Below are positions 1 to 6,629 of a stretch of 20,315 nt of DNA, in pieces. The notes under the pieces were generated by a model, which was given only the letters and a program-made list of their open reading frames with translations, had not been told where the DNA came from and ran no database searches. The DNA comes from Myxococcales bacterium. GTDB taxonomy: Bacteria > Myxococcota_A > Bradymonadia > UBA4248. The position numbers and the translations under genes are program-made. The stretch covers positions 1-20,315 of the forward strand of contig SFMP01000151.1 in the NCBI GenBank assembly GCA_004554395.1. The letters are read 5' to 3'. Numbering within the stretch: the stretch's first letter is position 1; every line of letters begins with the position of its first letter.

Positions 1-802
1 ACTTATACTTAGAATCATCCAGCTTGGACTCAAAATAATCATAATACGGTCGGTATCGACATTCATAATCCTTGTTATCTTCTAGATTTTTGAATTCAAG
101 CTCATCTCTGCATACATTTGCACCAATATCTTTCCTCTTTTCTTTATTCTTCACATCATAAACATATACATCAACCTTGGTGTTGCTACATACGGCATCG
201 CCAGGAACGCACTTCTCTTCCGTGTTGCCCCACCCCAATTCAAGATCGTTGCCAGATATCTTTTTGAGTAAATTGAAATCCGTTTCACCATATTTCGCTT
301 TTATTTCATAACTAATCGTCCTACCGCTCATTTTTTCATCTTCCGAATCGTAATACGGACGAATCTTTAACGTATATTGACAGTTTTCCCCCTCCCCATT
401 AGAAGCTATCACGACGTCACTGCTTTCCGAGCCAAGCACGAATTTTCCATCGCCATCGCTAGGATTCCATACGCCTGCATTCTCACCATCCTTCACGATA
501 GGCGACTGGTAAAACAAAAAAGACGGCATAGCACATGTATTCGTTTCGGTGCCTTCTTTTCCGAAATCCCCACATATTACCGTTTCGCCCGATTTCTTTT
601 GCGCCAAAAACCGGCCTGCCAACTCGCTGATGAGGTAGATATCGACCTCGTATTCGTCGCCATCGGGCACCGGTCCAAACGTATCGCGATCGACGACTTT
701 TTGTTCATAGCAACCTTGCCCTAGGCAAAACAATGTGCAAAATCCTAGCGCCATCGCGCGACGTTGCCAATGCGATTTCTTGCGATTCCGTCTGATTGCC
801 AT
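1..802 (-). CDS. Cys-rich secreted lipoprotein, C-terminus beyond window
   Basis: An open frame runs on the minus strand from ATG at 802 to the window edge without a stop, so about 267 N-terminal residues are visible. The start is supported by AGGTGAG a few bases upstream. The N-terminus is strongly basic (MAIRRNRKKSHWQRR), then hydrophobic, and ends in LGQGC, which satisfies the loose lipobox rule with Cys31 as the lipidated residue. The mature part has many cysteines (in VICGDFG, NTCAMP, ENCQYT, KCVPGDAVC, NVCRDE and YECRY), suggesting disulfides outside the cytoplasm. I recognise no domain. The distal half is visibly more AT-rich than the other genes. It lies downstream of the terminator at 875-902, so it is probably transcribed separately. 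Function unknown; surface or periplasmic location is an inference from the signal. Confidence 0.72.
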   Translation of the reverse strand, partial: MAIRRNRKKSHWQRRAMALGFCTLFCLGQGCYEQKVVDRDTFGPVPDGDEYEVDIYLISELAGRFLAQKKSGETVICGDFGKEGTETNTCAMPSFLFYQSPIVKDGENAGVWNPSDGDGKFVLGSESSDVVIASNGEGENCQYTLKIRPYYDSEDEKMSGRTISYEIKAKYGETDFNLLKKISGNDLELGWGNTEEKCVPGDAVCSNTKVDVYVYDVKNKEKRKDIGANVCRDELEFKNLEDNKDYECRYRPYYDYFESKLDDSKYK

Positions 803-874
803 AACTCACCTATTCTCTCTCGACGTCTCCAATCCTGCAACGAGATACCCGACCTGCAGATGCCCTATCTGAAC

Positions 875-902
875 AAAAAAAAGCGCTGTGAGGCACAGCG
901 CT
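875..902 (-). terminator. Intrinsic terminator of the receiver/coiled-coil operon
   Basis: On the minus strand a perfect 9-bp stem (AGCGCTGTG with CACAGCGCT) and a 3-nt loop is followed directly by eight T residues. It lies about 95 nt past the stop at 996 and upstream of the gene starting at 802, so it separates the two transcription units. Confidence 0.9.
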
Positions 903-917
903 ATCATAAGTAGCTTT

Positions 918-967
918 GCGCATTTGGTCAATCTATCTCGACTGGCGATTCGATTTGCCAAATGCGC
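918..967. repeat. 10-bp perfect inverted repeat in 3' UTR
   Basis: GCGCATTTGG at 918-927 and CCAAATGCGC at 958-967 are exact inverted copies separated by 30 bases. A smaller hairpin (GGGGC/GCCCC, 975-988) lies next to it, and the intrinsic terminator follows. The three structures are stacked in the 3' UTR of the receiver/coiled-coil gene. They could protect the mRNA 3' end or bind a protein; nothing in the sequence decides this. Confidence 0.5.
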
Positions 968-995
968 AATCGACGGGGCTTTTGCCCCTCATCCC

Positions 996-2288
996 CTACA
1001 CCGCCGCCGACGTTATCAGTTGTTGCGCTACCGTCCCAAATTCGGCGATCAACCCGCGCAATCTATCGACTTCTGCCAGCGCATGGTCGAGCGACGCCTT
1101 GAGTTCTTCAATTTGCGCGTGGCTATTGAATTCGGTTTCGTTCTGTTTCGAAAGCGCTTCTTCGGCTTCGTTCTTGAGCGCCTCGCTTATCGCCTCGGCA
1201 TTCTGGCAACGCGTATTCAATGCGTCGCATTGGCTTTGAAGCATCGTAATCCGATTGTCGCGAGCCGTTATTTCCGATTTCAGCGCCGTCACTTCGTTCT
1301 TGAGCACGGTGATTTCATCCGACATGCGCGACATGTCGGCAGCCGGAATCGCCATCTGGCTCACGCTCGAAAGCGGTTTCCCCGAAAACGGCTTGTTTTC
1401 TTTGACTTGTCGACTCCCCTGCAACCCCGCCGACAATGGCGTGCGAGGAAGCCCAATCGACGATGCATTCGTCGTCGGAGCCACGGGCGACATTCCCGTC
1501 AATGTATTCGTCGTCCCGAGCTTTGGCGGAACCGATGGCTTTCCTATCGGCGACGGCGCCGCGCTAGCGCGTGCACCAACCGTCGGCAAAGACGACGAAC
1601 GCATATTCGAACCCGGCCTCGGTGGCGCCGCGACCGTCCGCGAAACGCTACTACTCGGCACGGGGATCTGCACCGATGGCGTCGCCGGCGCCGCGGGCAC
1701 CGGCGGCACGGCTGCCGCCGCAGGCGTCTCGGGCGCATCGAACAAATCTTCATCGACAGGCCCCATCAAGTCCTTCGAATCGATCTCGCCAAACAAGCTC
1801 ATATCTTCGTCCGATAACGCCTTGATGACTTCGTTATCGGCTGCCTCGTTCTCGTCGATCGCTCCGGCATTGACGTCGATCATCTCGTCGCATGCCGCCG
1901 AAGTCGCCTCTTGCATCAGGCGTTGATCTTCGAATAACGCCTCCATCTCTTGGAACAACGCATTCACATCGACGGGCTTGAGAAAATATCCATCGGCGTG
2001 ATTGGCCAGATTCAAGTGCTTTTCGAATGCTTCAGTCGTCTCGGCACTACTCGTAATAAATACGGGCGTGTCGGCTGTCATGGCATCGCGCTTCAAAAGC
2101 GAACAAACGACGAAACCATTTTGGTCGGGAAGCTCCACGGCGAGTATGATGAGCGAAACGCCCTCGGTCATCGCGAGCCCCGTCGCCGCATCTTGCGCCA
2201 CGACGACTTCATAGCCCGCAGCCTCGAGCTCCCCTTTCATCATATTCAAAAAATCCACATCCGAATCGATGATGAGTATCTTCTTCAT
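996..2288 (-). CDS. Pseudo-receiver domain protein with C-terminal coiled coil (FrzS/AglZ-like layout)
   Basis: A 430-aa protein. The start at 2288 is preceded by AGGAAGGGG; an extension upstream would spoil the typical MKKILIIDSD receiver start. Residues 1-120 are a CheY-like receiver: acidic pocket D8/D10, Thr79 and the FLKP lysine Lys104 are present. The phospho-acceptor position, four residues before the LPDQNG turn, is Ala50 instead of Asp, so classical phosphorylation should be impossible. An acidic segment follows (about 130-185), then a Pro/Ala/Ser-rich linker (about 190-320), then a heptad-rich coiled coil (about 325-420). Receiver-linker-coiled coil is the layout of myxobacterial FrzS and AglZ, whose receivers are atypical and which localise motility machinery; orthology is not claimed. 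It is the last gene after the FHA activator and HEAT-like gene and is closed by the terminator at 875-902. It may act as a protein-protein hub. Confidence 0.88.
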   Translation of the reverse strand: MKKILIIDSDVDFLNMMKGELEAAGYEVVVAQDAATGLAMTEGVSLIILAVELPDQNGFVVCSLLKRDAMTADTPVFITSSAETTEAFEKHLNLANHADGYFLKPVDVNALFQEMEALFEDQRLMQEATSAACDEMIDVNAGAIDENEAADNEVIKALSDEDMSLFGEIDSKDLMGPVDEDLFDAPETPAAAAVPPVPAAPATPSVQIPVPSSSVSRTVAAPPRPGSNMRSSSLPTVGARASAAPSPIGKPSVPPKLGTTNTLTGMSPVAPTTNASSIGLPRTPLSAGLQGSRQVKENKPFSGKPLSSVSQMAIPAADMSRMSDEITVLKNEVTALKSEITARDNRITMLQSQCDALNTRCQNAEAISEALKNEAEEALSKQNETEFNSHAQIEELKASLDHALAEVDRLRGLIAEFGTVAQQLITSAAV

Positions 2289-2399
2289 AAAACCCCTTCC
2301 TTTATCTTGATACACACAAAATGTGCCTACAAATTACACGATTCTCGACAAAACGCAAACTTATGTGCCTTTTGATTCATACAATTTGCTACAATTCGA

Positions 2400-3113
2400 T
2401 CACAAAGCGAGCAATCCAAGCGCATGATCGCGCACAAATCCATGAACATCGGACGATTGCGATAAGTCCCTTAAGTATTTGCGATTCAAGGTACTCGCAC
2501 AACGCAACGCATGACCTACGTTAAAATACGGATTCGATGCAAGCGCAAATCGTACCTCGGGCGACGACGCCCAACGACTCATCAATATCGCTTCTAAAAG
2601 ACAATTCTGCGTCGGGCGACGCGCCGCCATGAATAGAATATCTCTCTCATGGATCGACGGATTTTGGCATAAAATTTCGACAACCGACGGCCAAGGCGTA
2701 TAAAATAAGGCTTCATGCCGTCCGCGGTGGTACATTCGCGCATGCATCTTCTGCACTCCTAACGGCTCACCGATCAACGTCTGAGCGAGGTTCGTATCGG
2801 TGTCGCCATGCCCAACGCGATAAGGCCCATACGTCCCAAAACACGCTCGCACGATCCTCGTCCAGTCCTCATCCTCGCCCACGCACGCATAAATCTCCCT
2901 TATCCGTTCATCCGATTTCGGATCGGCACTCCAGCCGACAAATGCCTTCGCAAATCCGATCAAATCGCGATTCACCGATTCGCGTTCGATATCTGCACCG
3001 CAATAATACTGCGACAACCGTGCACCAATGCCATCGAATAGCTCGGGGGCCGGATCTTCCGACAATCGAACGCGCCACTGCGACTCGATAATGCTCAAAT
3101 CTTCAATGCCCAC
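2400..3113 (-). CDS. HEAT/LRV-like repeat protein, unknown function
   Basis: A 237-aa soluble protein read from a GTG start at 3113, 9 nt after the stop of the FHA activator; the GAGG of its ribosome site overlaps that TGA stop, so translation is probably coupled. No ATG lies near the N-terminus. No signal peptide or membrane segment is visible. The C-terminal half contains helical units of the form 'NPxxx..A......L....L..L......xxVxxxAxxLL', for example around NPSIHERDILFMAARR and NPYFNVGHALRCASTLNRKY. This resembles HEAT- or leucine-rich-variant-like repeat proteins common in delta-proteobacteria. That points to a binding scaffold, not an enzyme. The N-terminal half matches nothing I know. 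It is probably co-transcribed with the activator upstream and the pseudo-receiver gene downstream (111-nt gap, no terminator seen). Confidence 0.8.
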   Translation of the reverse strand: MGIEDLSIIESQWRVRLSEDPAPELFDGIGARLSQYYCGADIERESVNRDLIGFAKAFVGWSADPKSDERIREIYACVGEDEDWTRIVRACFGTYGPYRVGHGDTDTNLAQTLIGEPLGVQKMHARMYHRGRHEALFYTPWPSVVEILCQNPSIHERDILFMAARRPTQNCLLEAILMSRWASSPEVRFALASNPYFNVGHALRCASTLNRKYLRDLSQSSDVHGFVRDHALGLLAL

Positions 3114-3122
3114 GCGCTAACC

Positions 3123-4529
3123 TCAATCGTCGCCACTAATGCCAGTCTTGCTGGCGCACTTCAAATCGAGCTTGCGAACGATGTACTCTGCCGATTTGCG
3201 ATGTATGCCCGCCAAACGCGCCGCTTTCGATATATTCCCACCCGTCACTTCGAGCAAATGCGTCCAATACGTCTTTTCAAACCAATCGATGGCTTCTTGC
3301 TTGGCATCCTTATACGGCAACTGATTTTCGATCACGTGCTGCACAAATACATCGCCCACAAACGTCGGCTGCGAATCGTCCGAAACCTTTTGCTCTAGCG
3401 ATTTCGCATTCAAAAACTTCGTCTCGATTCTGTCGTCGTTCGACAACAAAAACGCGCGCTCGATAAAGTTGCGCAATTCTCGCACGTTCCCAGGCCAACC
3501 GTAATTGCGCAACTTCTGCATCGTCGAAAACGTTATCGTCGGCGCCGCGCGATGGAATTTCGTCGATGCCTCTTGCAAAAAGTGCTCGACCAACATCGGC
3601 AAATCTTCGGGGCGCTGGCGCAAGGGCGGCAAATCGACTTTGATCACAGCAAGCCGATAATACAAATCTTCGCGAAACGTGCCGTTTTCGACTTCTTTCG
3701 AAAGCACCCGATTCGTCGCCGCCACGACACGAACATCGACCGGATACGTCCGCTCGCTGCCTACCGGGCGAACCATCCGATTCTCGAGAACGCGCAACAA
3801 TTTCGGCTGAAGATCGAGCGACAACTCCCCAATCTCGTCCAAAAATATCGTTCCGCCATTCGCCTGCAAAAACGCCCCTTTCCTATCCGATACCGCCCCC
3901 GTAAACGACCCTTTCACGTGACCAAACAGCTCCGATTCGATCAAATCTGCCGAAACCGCCGAACAATCGAAGATGACAAACGGCTTGCCAGCGCGCGGCG
4001 AATGCTCGCGTATCGCTGCCGCCACCAATTCCTTACCACAACCCGATTCTCCCTCGACTAATACCGTCACATCGGTCGGCGCGATTCGCTCCAAAAGGCC
4101 AAATATCTCTCGCATCGCCACCGATTGCCCAAGCATGTTGCCAAAATGCGTCGCACCCGATATCGCCACGTCGATCGCATCGTCTTGAACTTCGAAATTT
4201 ATCTCCACCGCACCACAGCGAAACGTCGTCGGCGTCTCGATATAGACGTCGTTGACGCGCAAATTGCCGATAAACGTCCCATTCTTGCTCCCATTGTCGA
4301 CGAGTCGATAACCCGTTTCGTCGATCTCTATTCGTGCATGGTGACGCGATATCGACGCATCGTCGATCGCAAAATCGCAATCCGGATGCGAACCGATAAA
4401 GACCAAACGCTTCTGAAAACTCTTCGTCGCATGAGCACCTAGCCCCTGCGCACTCAAGCGATACTTGTGTATCTTCAATGCGACCGCTCGACCGACGATT
4501 GTCTGCGTCTCGTCACCATTCATCTTCAT
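3123..4529 (-). CDS. FHA-domain sigma54-dependent transcriptional activator
   Basis: A 468-aa bacterial enhancer-binding protein. An N-terminal FHA domain (about 38-112; IGSHPDCDFAIDD, SISRHHARI, GSKNGTFIG) should bind phosphothreonine and replaces the usual receiver. The AAA+ sigma54-interaction domain spans about 130-365: Walker A GESGCGKE (160-167), the sigma54-contact loop GSFTGA (207-212, Ser instead of the common Ala), Walker B GGTIFLDE (225-232), and the WPGNVREL motif near 345-352. A Fis-type helix-turn-helix lies at about 430-455 (GGNISKAARLAGIHRKSAEY). FHA-type activators are expanded in Myxococcota and usually answer Ser/Thr kinases; no kinase gene is in the window. The start is taken at 4529 (GGTGA upstream); ATG at 4523 is equally possible, and a TTG at 4544 is unlikely. 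It is the first gene of the apparent three-gene unit ending at 996. Confidence 0.93.
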   Translation of the reverse strand: MKMNGDETQTIVGRAVALKIHKYRLSAQGLGAHATKSFQKRLVFIGSHPDCDFAIDDASISRHHARIEIDETGYRLVDNGSKNGTFIGNLRVNDVYIETPTTFRCGAVEINFEVQDDAIDVAISGATHFGNMLGQSVAMREIFGLLERIAPTDVTVLVEGESGCGKELVAAAIREHSPRAGKPFVIFDCSAVSADLIESELFGHVKGSFTGAVSDRKGAFLQANGGTIFLDEIGELSLDLQPKLLRVLENRMVRPVGSERTYPVDVRVVAATNRVLSKEVENGTFREDLYYRLAVIKVDLPPLRQRPEDLPMLVEHFLQEASTKFHRAAPTITFSTMQKLRNYGWPGNVRELRNFIERAFLLSNDDRIETKFLNAKSLEQKVSDDSQPTFVGDVFVQHVIENQLPYKDAKQEAIDWFEKTYWTHLLEVTGGNISKAARLAGIHRKSAEYIVRKLDLKCASKTGISGDD

Positions 4530-4762
4530 CACTTCACCACACAAAAGAAGTAAAAAACAGCAGATGCACTCCGCTTATTCATTCTCGAACGCCCACTTAT
4601 TATGCCTATTTGCTCGCAAAATAAATACTTTTATGTCCACCTCGCTGCGGCAAACGAAAAAAAGCCCCATGGCGATTCTCACCGCCAAGGGGCTATTTTC
4701 TGCGTCACATCCGCATCGATCGAGCGCGTTCAAGCACTCAACCGCTATTCATCAACTCGCGA
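4530..4762. other. Intergenic region between barrel gene and FHA activator
   Basis: The region holds the terminator of the barrel gene (4656-4694) and, on the minus strand, the unrecognised promoter of the FHA activator. A TAATAA lies upstream of that gene, but I see no good -35 partner and no clear sigma54 GG/GC element. No gene is seen. Confidence 0.5.
4656..4694 (-). terminator. Intrinsic terminator of outer-membrane barrel gene
   Basis: On the minus strand the arms AGCCCCTTGGCG and CGCCATGGGGCT form a 12-bp stem with one mismatch, followed by seven or more T residues. It starts about 70 nt after the stop at 4763. Confidence 0.88.
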
Positions 4763-6289
4763 TTAATACTGGAACGTCGCACTCAACAAAAACTTCGTGT
4801 AGTTCTTCGACGGGCTCTCCGTATCGAACCACGGGAAGCGCAACGTCTTGTTGTCGGCCGTCTTCCACGGTTGCGTGCTCACCATGCCAAAACTCACCGT
4901 CGCATACTTTATCGGTTTATACGACAAGACGAGCGATCCTTGGCTATATTGCGAATGACCACGACCCACCTTCGCATGCTTCCCGACGAATTCATCATCC
5001 GACGTTATCGTCCCATTGTCATACGTCCACGAATCGGCAAACGCAAATCCAATACTCAAATCGAGCACCTTTCTTATGCATTCAATTCCAAGTACAAACT
5101 GATTTGCCAAATCGTGTTCGGCCAAAACACCACCTATCGCAATATTATGCGAATCGATGATTTCGTTACCCGTCGATCTCGACAACACGTCGATATCGTC
5201 TGGATCCAACGTCACACTCGTGTATTTGTGCGCATTGTAACTATACGTAATCCCATACGCCAACGAGAAGCGCCACAACTTGATCGACGCCGCCAACGAT
5301 GGAACGATCGACGTATACAGATTCGCGTTGATCGACGCCTTCGACGTCGGCAATACGAAGCTCAAATCCGCATTAAACGCCACGCTAAATTCGCCCGATT
5401 TATAGCTCCAAATCTCGCGCGACAAACCTATCGTCGTATCCGACCAACGGAACTCATACTTGCCATTCGAACCACCGGCTTTGCTCATCCATTGGCTAAA
5501 GCCCGTCTCCAAATGGATATCGGTATCGATAACCGGAATCGTATAATATCCGCCAAGCGTCATCGTAAAACGCGATCGCACTTTGCGAGCATATTCGTCC
5601 TTCGTAAATGCACCCAAACCGAGATCGAAACCGATCGCCGCATTCACGCCCCACGACTTGTCATCGTCGTCTTTGTCATCTTTCGACGATTTCTCGCCAT
5701 CTTTCGAAGCCTTATCTTCGCCTTTGTCGGCTACCTTCACAGCCTCATCTGCCGGTTTCTCTTCGACTTCGGCAACTTTCACAGCCTCATCTGCCGATTT
5801 TTCTTCAGCTTCGGCCACTTTCACAGCTTCATCGGCCGATTTTTCTTCGACTTCGGCTACCTTGCCGGCCTCATCGGCCACTTTCGCAACATCATCCGAA
5901 GCTTTCTCTTCGGCGACTTTGCCGGCCTCATCGGCCACTTTCGCAACATCATCCGAAGCTTTCTCTTCGGCTACCTTGCCGGCTTCATCGGCGACTTCCG
6001 CCAAATCATCCGAAGCTTTTTCTTCGGCTACCTTACCAGCTTCATCGGCTGTCTTTGCGCTTTCTTCTGCCGTTTTCTCAGCTTCGGCCGATTTCTCCGC
6101 GCCTTCCGCCAACGCCGCATTTTCTTCGACGACGTGCTCGATCTCTTTCGTATTTTCTTTTAAAACTTGGATGTCGTTTTCTGCTACGCCATCGCTCAAC
6201 GTCCCCGCGACATCCTGCGCCTGGGCCACGACTGGAAATATCAACGCCGTTGCGAGCAATGCCGACTCTATCACACGGGCTTTCATCAT
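4763..6289 (-). CDS. Outer-membrane beta-barrel protein with Ala/Glu/Lys tandem-repeat periplasmic segment
   Basis: A 508-aa precursor. The start at 6289 is preceded by AAGGA. A signal peptide ends at about residue 25 (VVAQAQ, cleavage after AQA). Residues about 40-215 are an extremely Ala/Glu/Lys/Asp-rich, probably helical region. It contains three 19-residue repeats (ADEAGKVAEEKASDD..., 81-137) and four 14-residue repeats (ADEAxKVAEVEEKS-like, 138-193), then a Lys/Asp-rich tract. From about 214 to 508 alternating hydrophobic strands with many aromatic residues look like a beta barrel of roughly 12 strands, and the chain ends in FLLSATFQY, a terminal aromatic typical of BAM substrates. The repeat arm might reach across the periplasm or bind peptidoglycan, which is an inference. 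Substrate or transport role is unknown. The gene is monocistronic, with a promoter at 6393-6422 and its own terminator. Confidence 0.88.
   Translation of the reverse strand: MMKARVIESALLATALIFPVVAQAQDVAGTLSDGVAENDIQVLKENTKEIEHVVEENAALAEGAEKSAEAEKTAEESAKTADEAGKVAEEKASDDLAEVADEAGKVAEEKASDDVAKVADEAGKVAEEKASDDVAKVADEAGKVAEVEEKSADEAVKVAEAEEKSADEAVKVAEVEEKPADEAVKVADKGEDKASKDGEKSSKDDKDDDDKSWGVNAAIGFDLGLGAFTKDEYARKVRSRFTMTLGGYYTIPVIDTDIHLETGFSQWMSKAGGSNGKYEFRWSDTTIGLSREIWSYKSGEFSVAFNADLSFVLPTSKASINANLYTSIVPSLAASIKLWRFSLAYGITYSYNAHKYTSVTLDPDDIDVLSRSTGNEIIDSHNIAIGGVLAEHDLANQFVLGIECIRKVLDLSIGFAFADSWTYDNGTITSDDEFVGKHAKVGRGHSQYSQGSLVLSYKPIKYATVSFGMVSTQPWKTADNKTLRFPWFDTESPSKNYTKFLLSATFQY
5711..6049 (-). 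repeat. In-frame tandem repeats: 3 x 57 nt then 4 x 42 nt
   Basis: Within the barrel gene, three nearly identical 57-nt units (19 codons) at 5879-6049 are followed by four 42-nt units (14 codons) at 5711-5878. Both unit types begin with the codons for ADEA, so the short unit looks like an altered copy of the long one. Unit lengths are multiples of three, so copy-number change would alter arm length without breaking the frame. Confidence 0.9.
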
Positions 6290-6392
6290 CTTTATCCTTA
6301 CGATTATGTTCCACGGCTACACGCCGACACACCTTCTGTTGTGGCTACTTCGAGCGCCCTTTCTAAGAACCCTCACCACATGTAGGTTTCAC

Positions 6393-6422
6393 TTTCTATC
6401 GATTCGCAACGCATTTTGTCAA
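6393..6422 (-). promoter_or_regulatory. Sigma70-type promoter of the barrel gene
   Basis: On the minus strand a perfect TTGACA (6417-6422) is followed by 18 bases and TAGAAA (6393-6398, four of six matches to TATAAT). Transcription from here would leave a 5' leader of about 95-100 nt before the ATG at 6289. Confidence 0.55.
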
Positions 6423-6470
6423 GTGCTATGAGCAGAATATTCAGAAGATACGGCTTTTTACGCCTTAATC

Positions 6471-6515
6471 GTGCATAAAATTCACTTCCAGCAAAATTTG
6501 CCTAACTTTATGCAC
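6471..6515. repeat. 9-bp perfect inverted repeat upstream of the barrel promoter
   Basis: GTGCATAAA (6471-6479) and TTTATGCAC (6507-6515) are exact inverted copies with a 27-base spacer. They lie about 50-95 bases upstream of the TTGACA box of the barrel gene, a position that suits an activator site. No regulator is assigned. Confidence 0.45.
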
Positions 6516-6534
6516 TTTTCACTCGCCTATCGCG

Positions 6535-6577
6535 CGTTTCACAAACGACGCGCCGATGCCTACAAGGCACCGGCGCG
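6535..6577 (-). terminator. Possible terminator hairpins of the metallopeptidase gene
   Basis: A 12-bp stem (CGCGCCGATGCC 6549-6560 with GGCACCGGCGCG 6566-6577, one G-U pair, 5-nt loop) lies about 50 nt after the stop at 6630. Next to it is a small CGTTT/AAACG hairpin (6535-6547). There is no convincing T-run, so it may be a 3' stabiliser instead of an intrinsic terminator. Confidence 0.4.
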
Positions 6578-6629
6578 CATTCCAAACGTGATCTCTACGA
6601 CCACATCTATTCCACCAACTCGCGACCGA

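Larger units (their letters stand above)
6290..6629. other. 340-base intergenic region: barrel promoter and metallopeptidase 3' end
   Basis: The region contains the promoter of the barrel gene (6393-6422), a 9-bp inverted repeat (6471-6515) upstream of it, and a hairpin cluster (6535-6577) just after the metallopeptidase stop. No gene is seen on either strand. Confidence 0.6.

Noticed and set aside
888..1926. Plus-strand open frames opposite the pseudo-receiver gene
   Set aside because: They are Arg-rich or Ser/Ala-rich mirrors of the Pro/Ala linker and coiled coil, without ribosome sites.
5711..6049. CRISPR-like array in the barrel gene
   Set aside because: The units are contiguous, in frame and coding, with no unique spacers.
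4871..6163. Long plus-strand open frame opposite the outer-membrane barrel gene
   Set aside because: It is a mirror of the minus-strand gene produced by codon bias and the in-frame repeats; it is full of Arg, Ile and Phe runs and has no ribosome site. The minus-strand frame has a signal peptide, a barrel and an RBS.
6471..6515. Ends of a small insertion element
   Set aside because: The 45-base interval is too short, there is no transposase, and no flanking direct repeat is seen.
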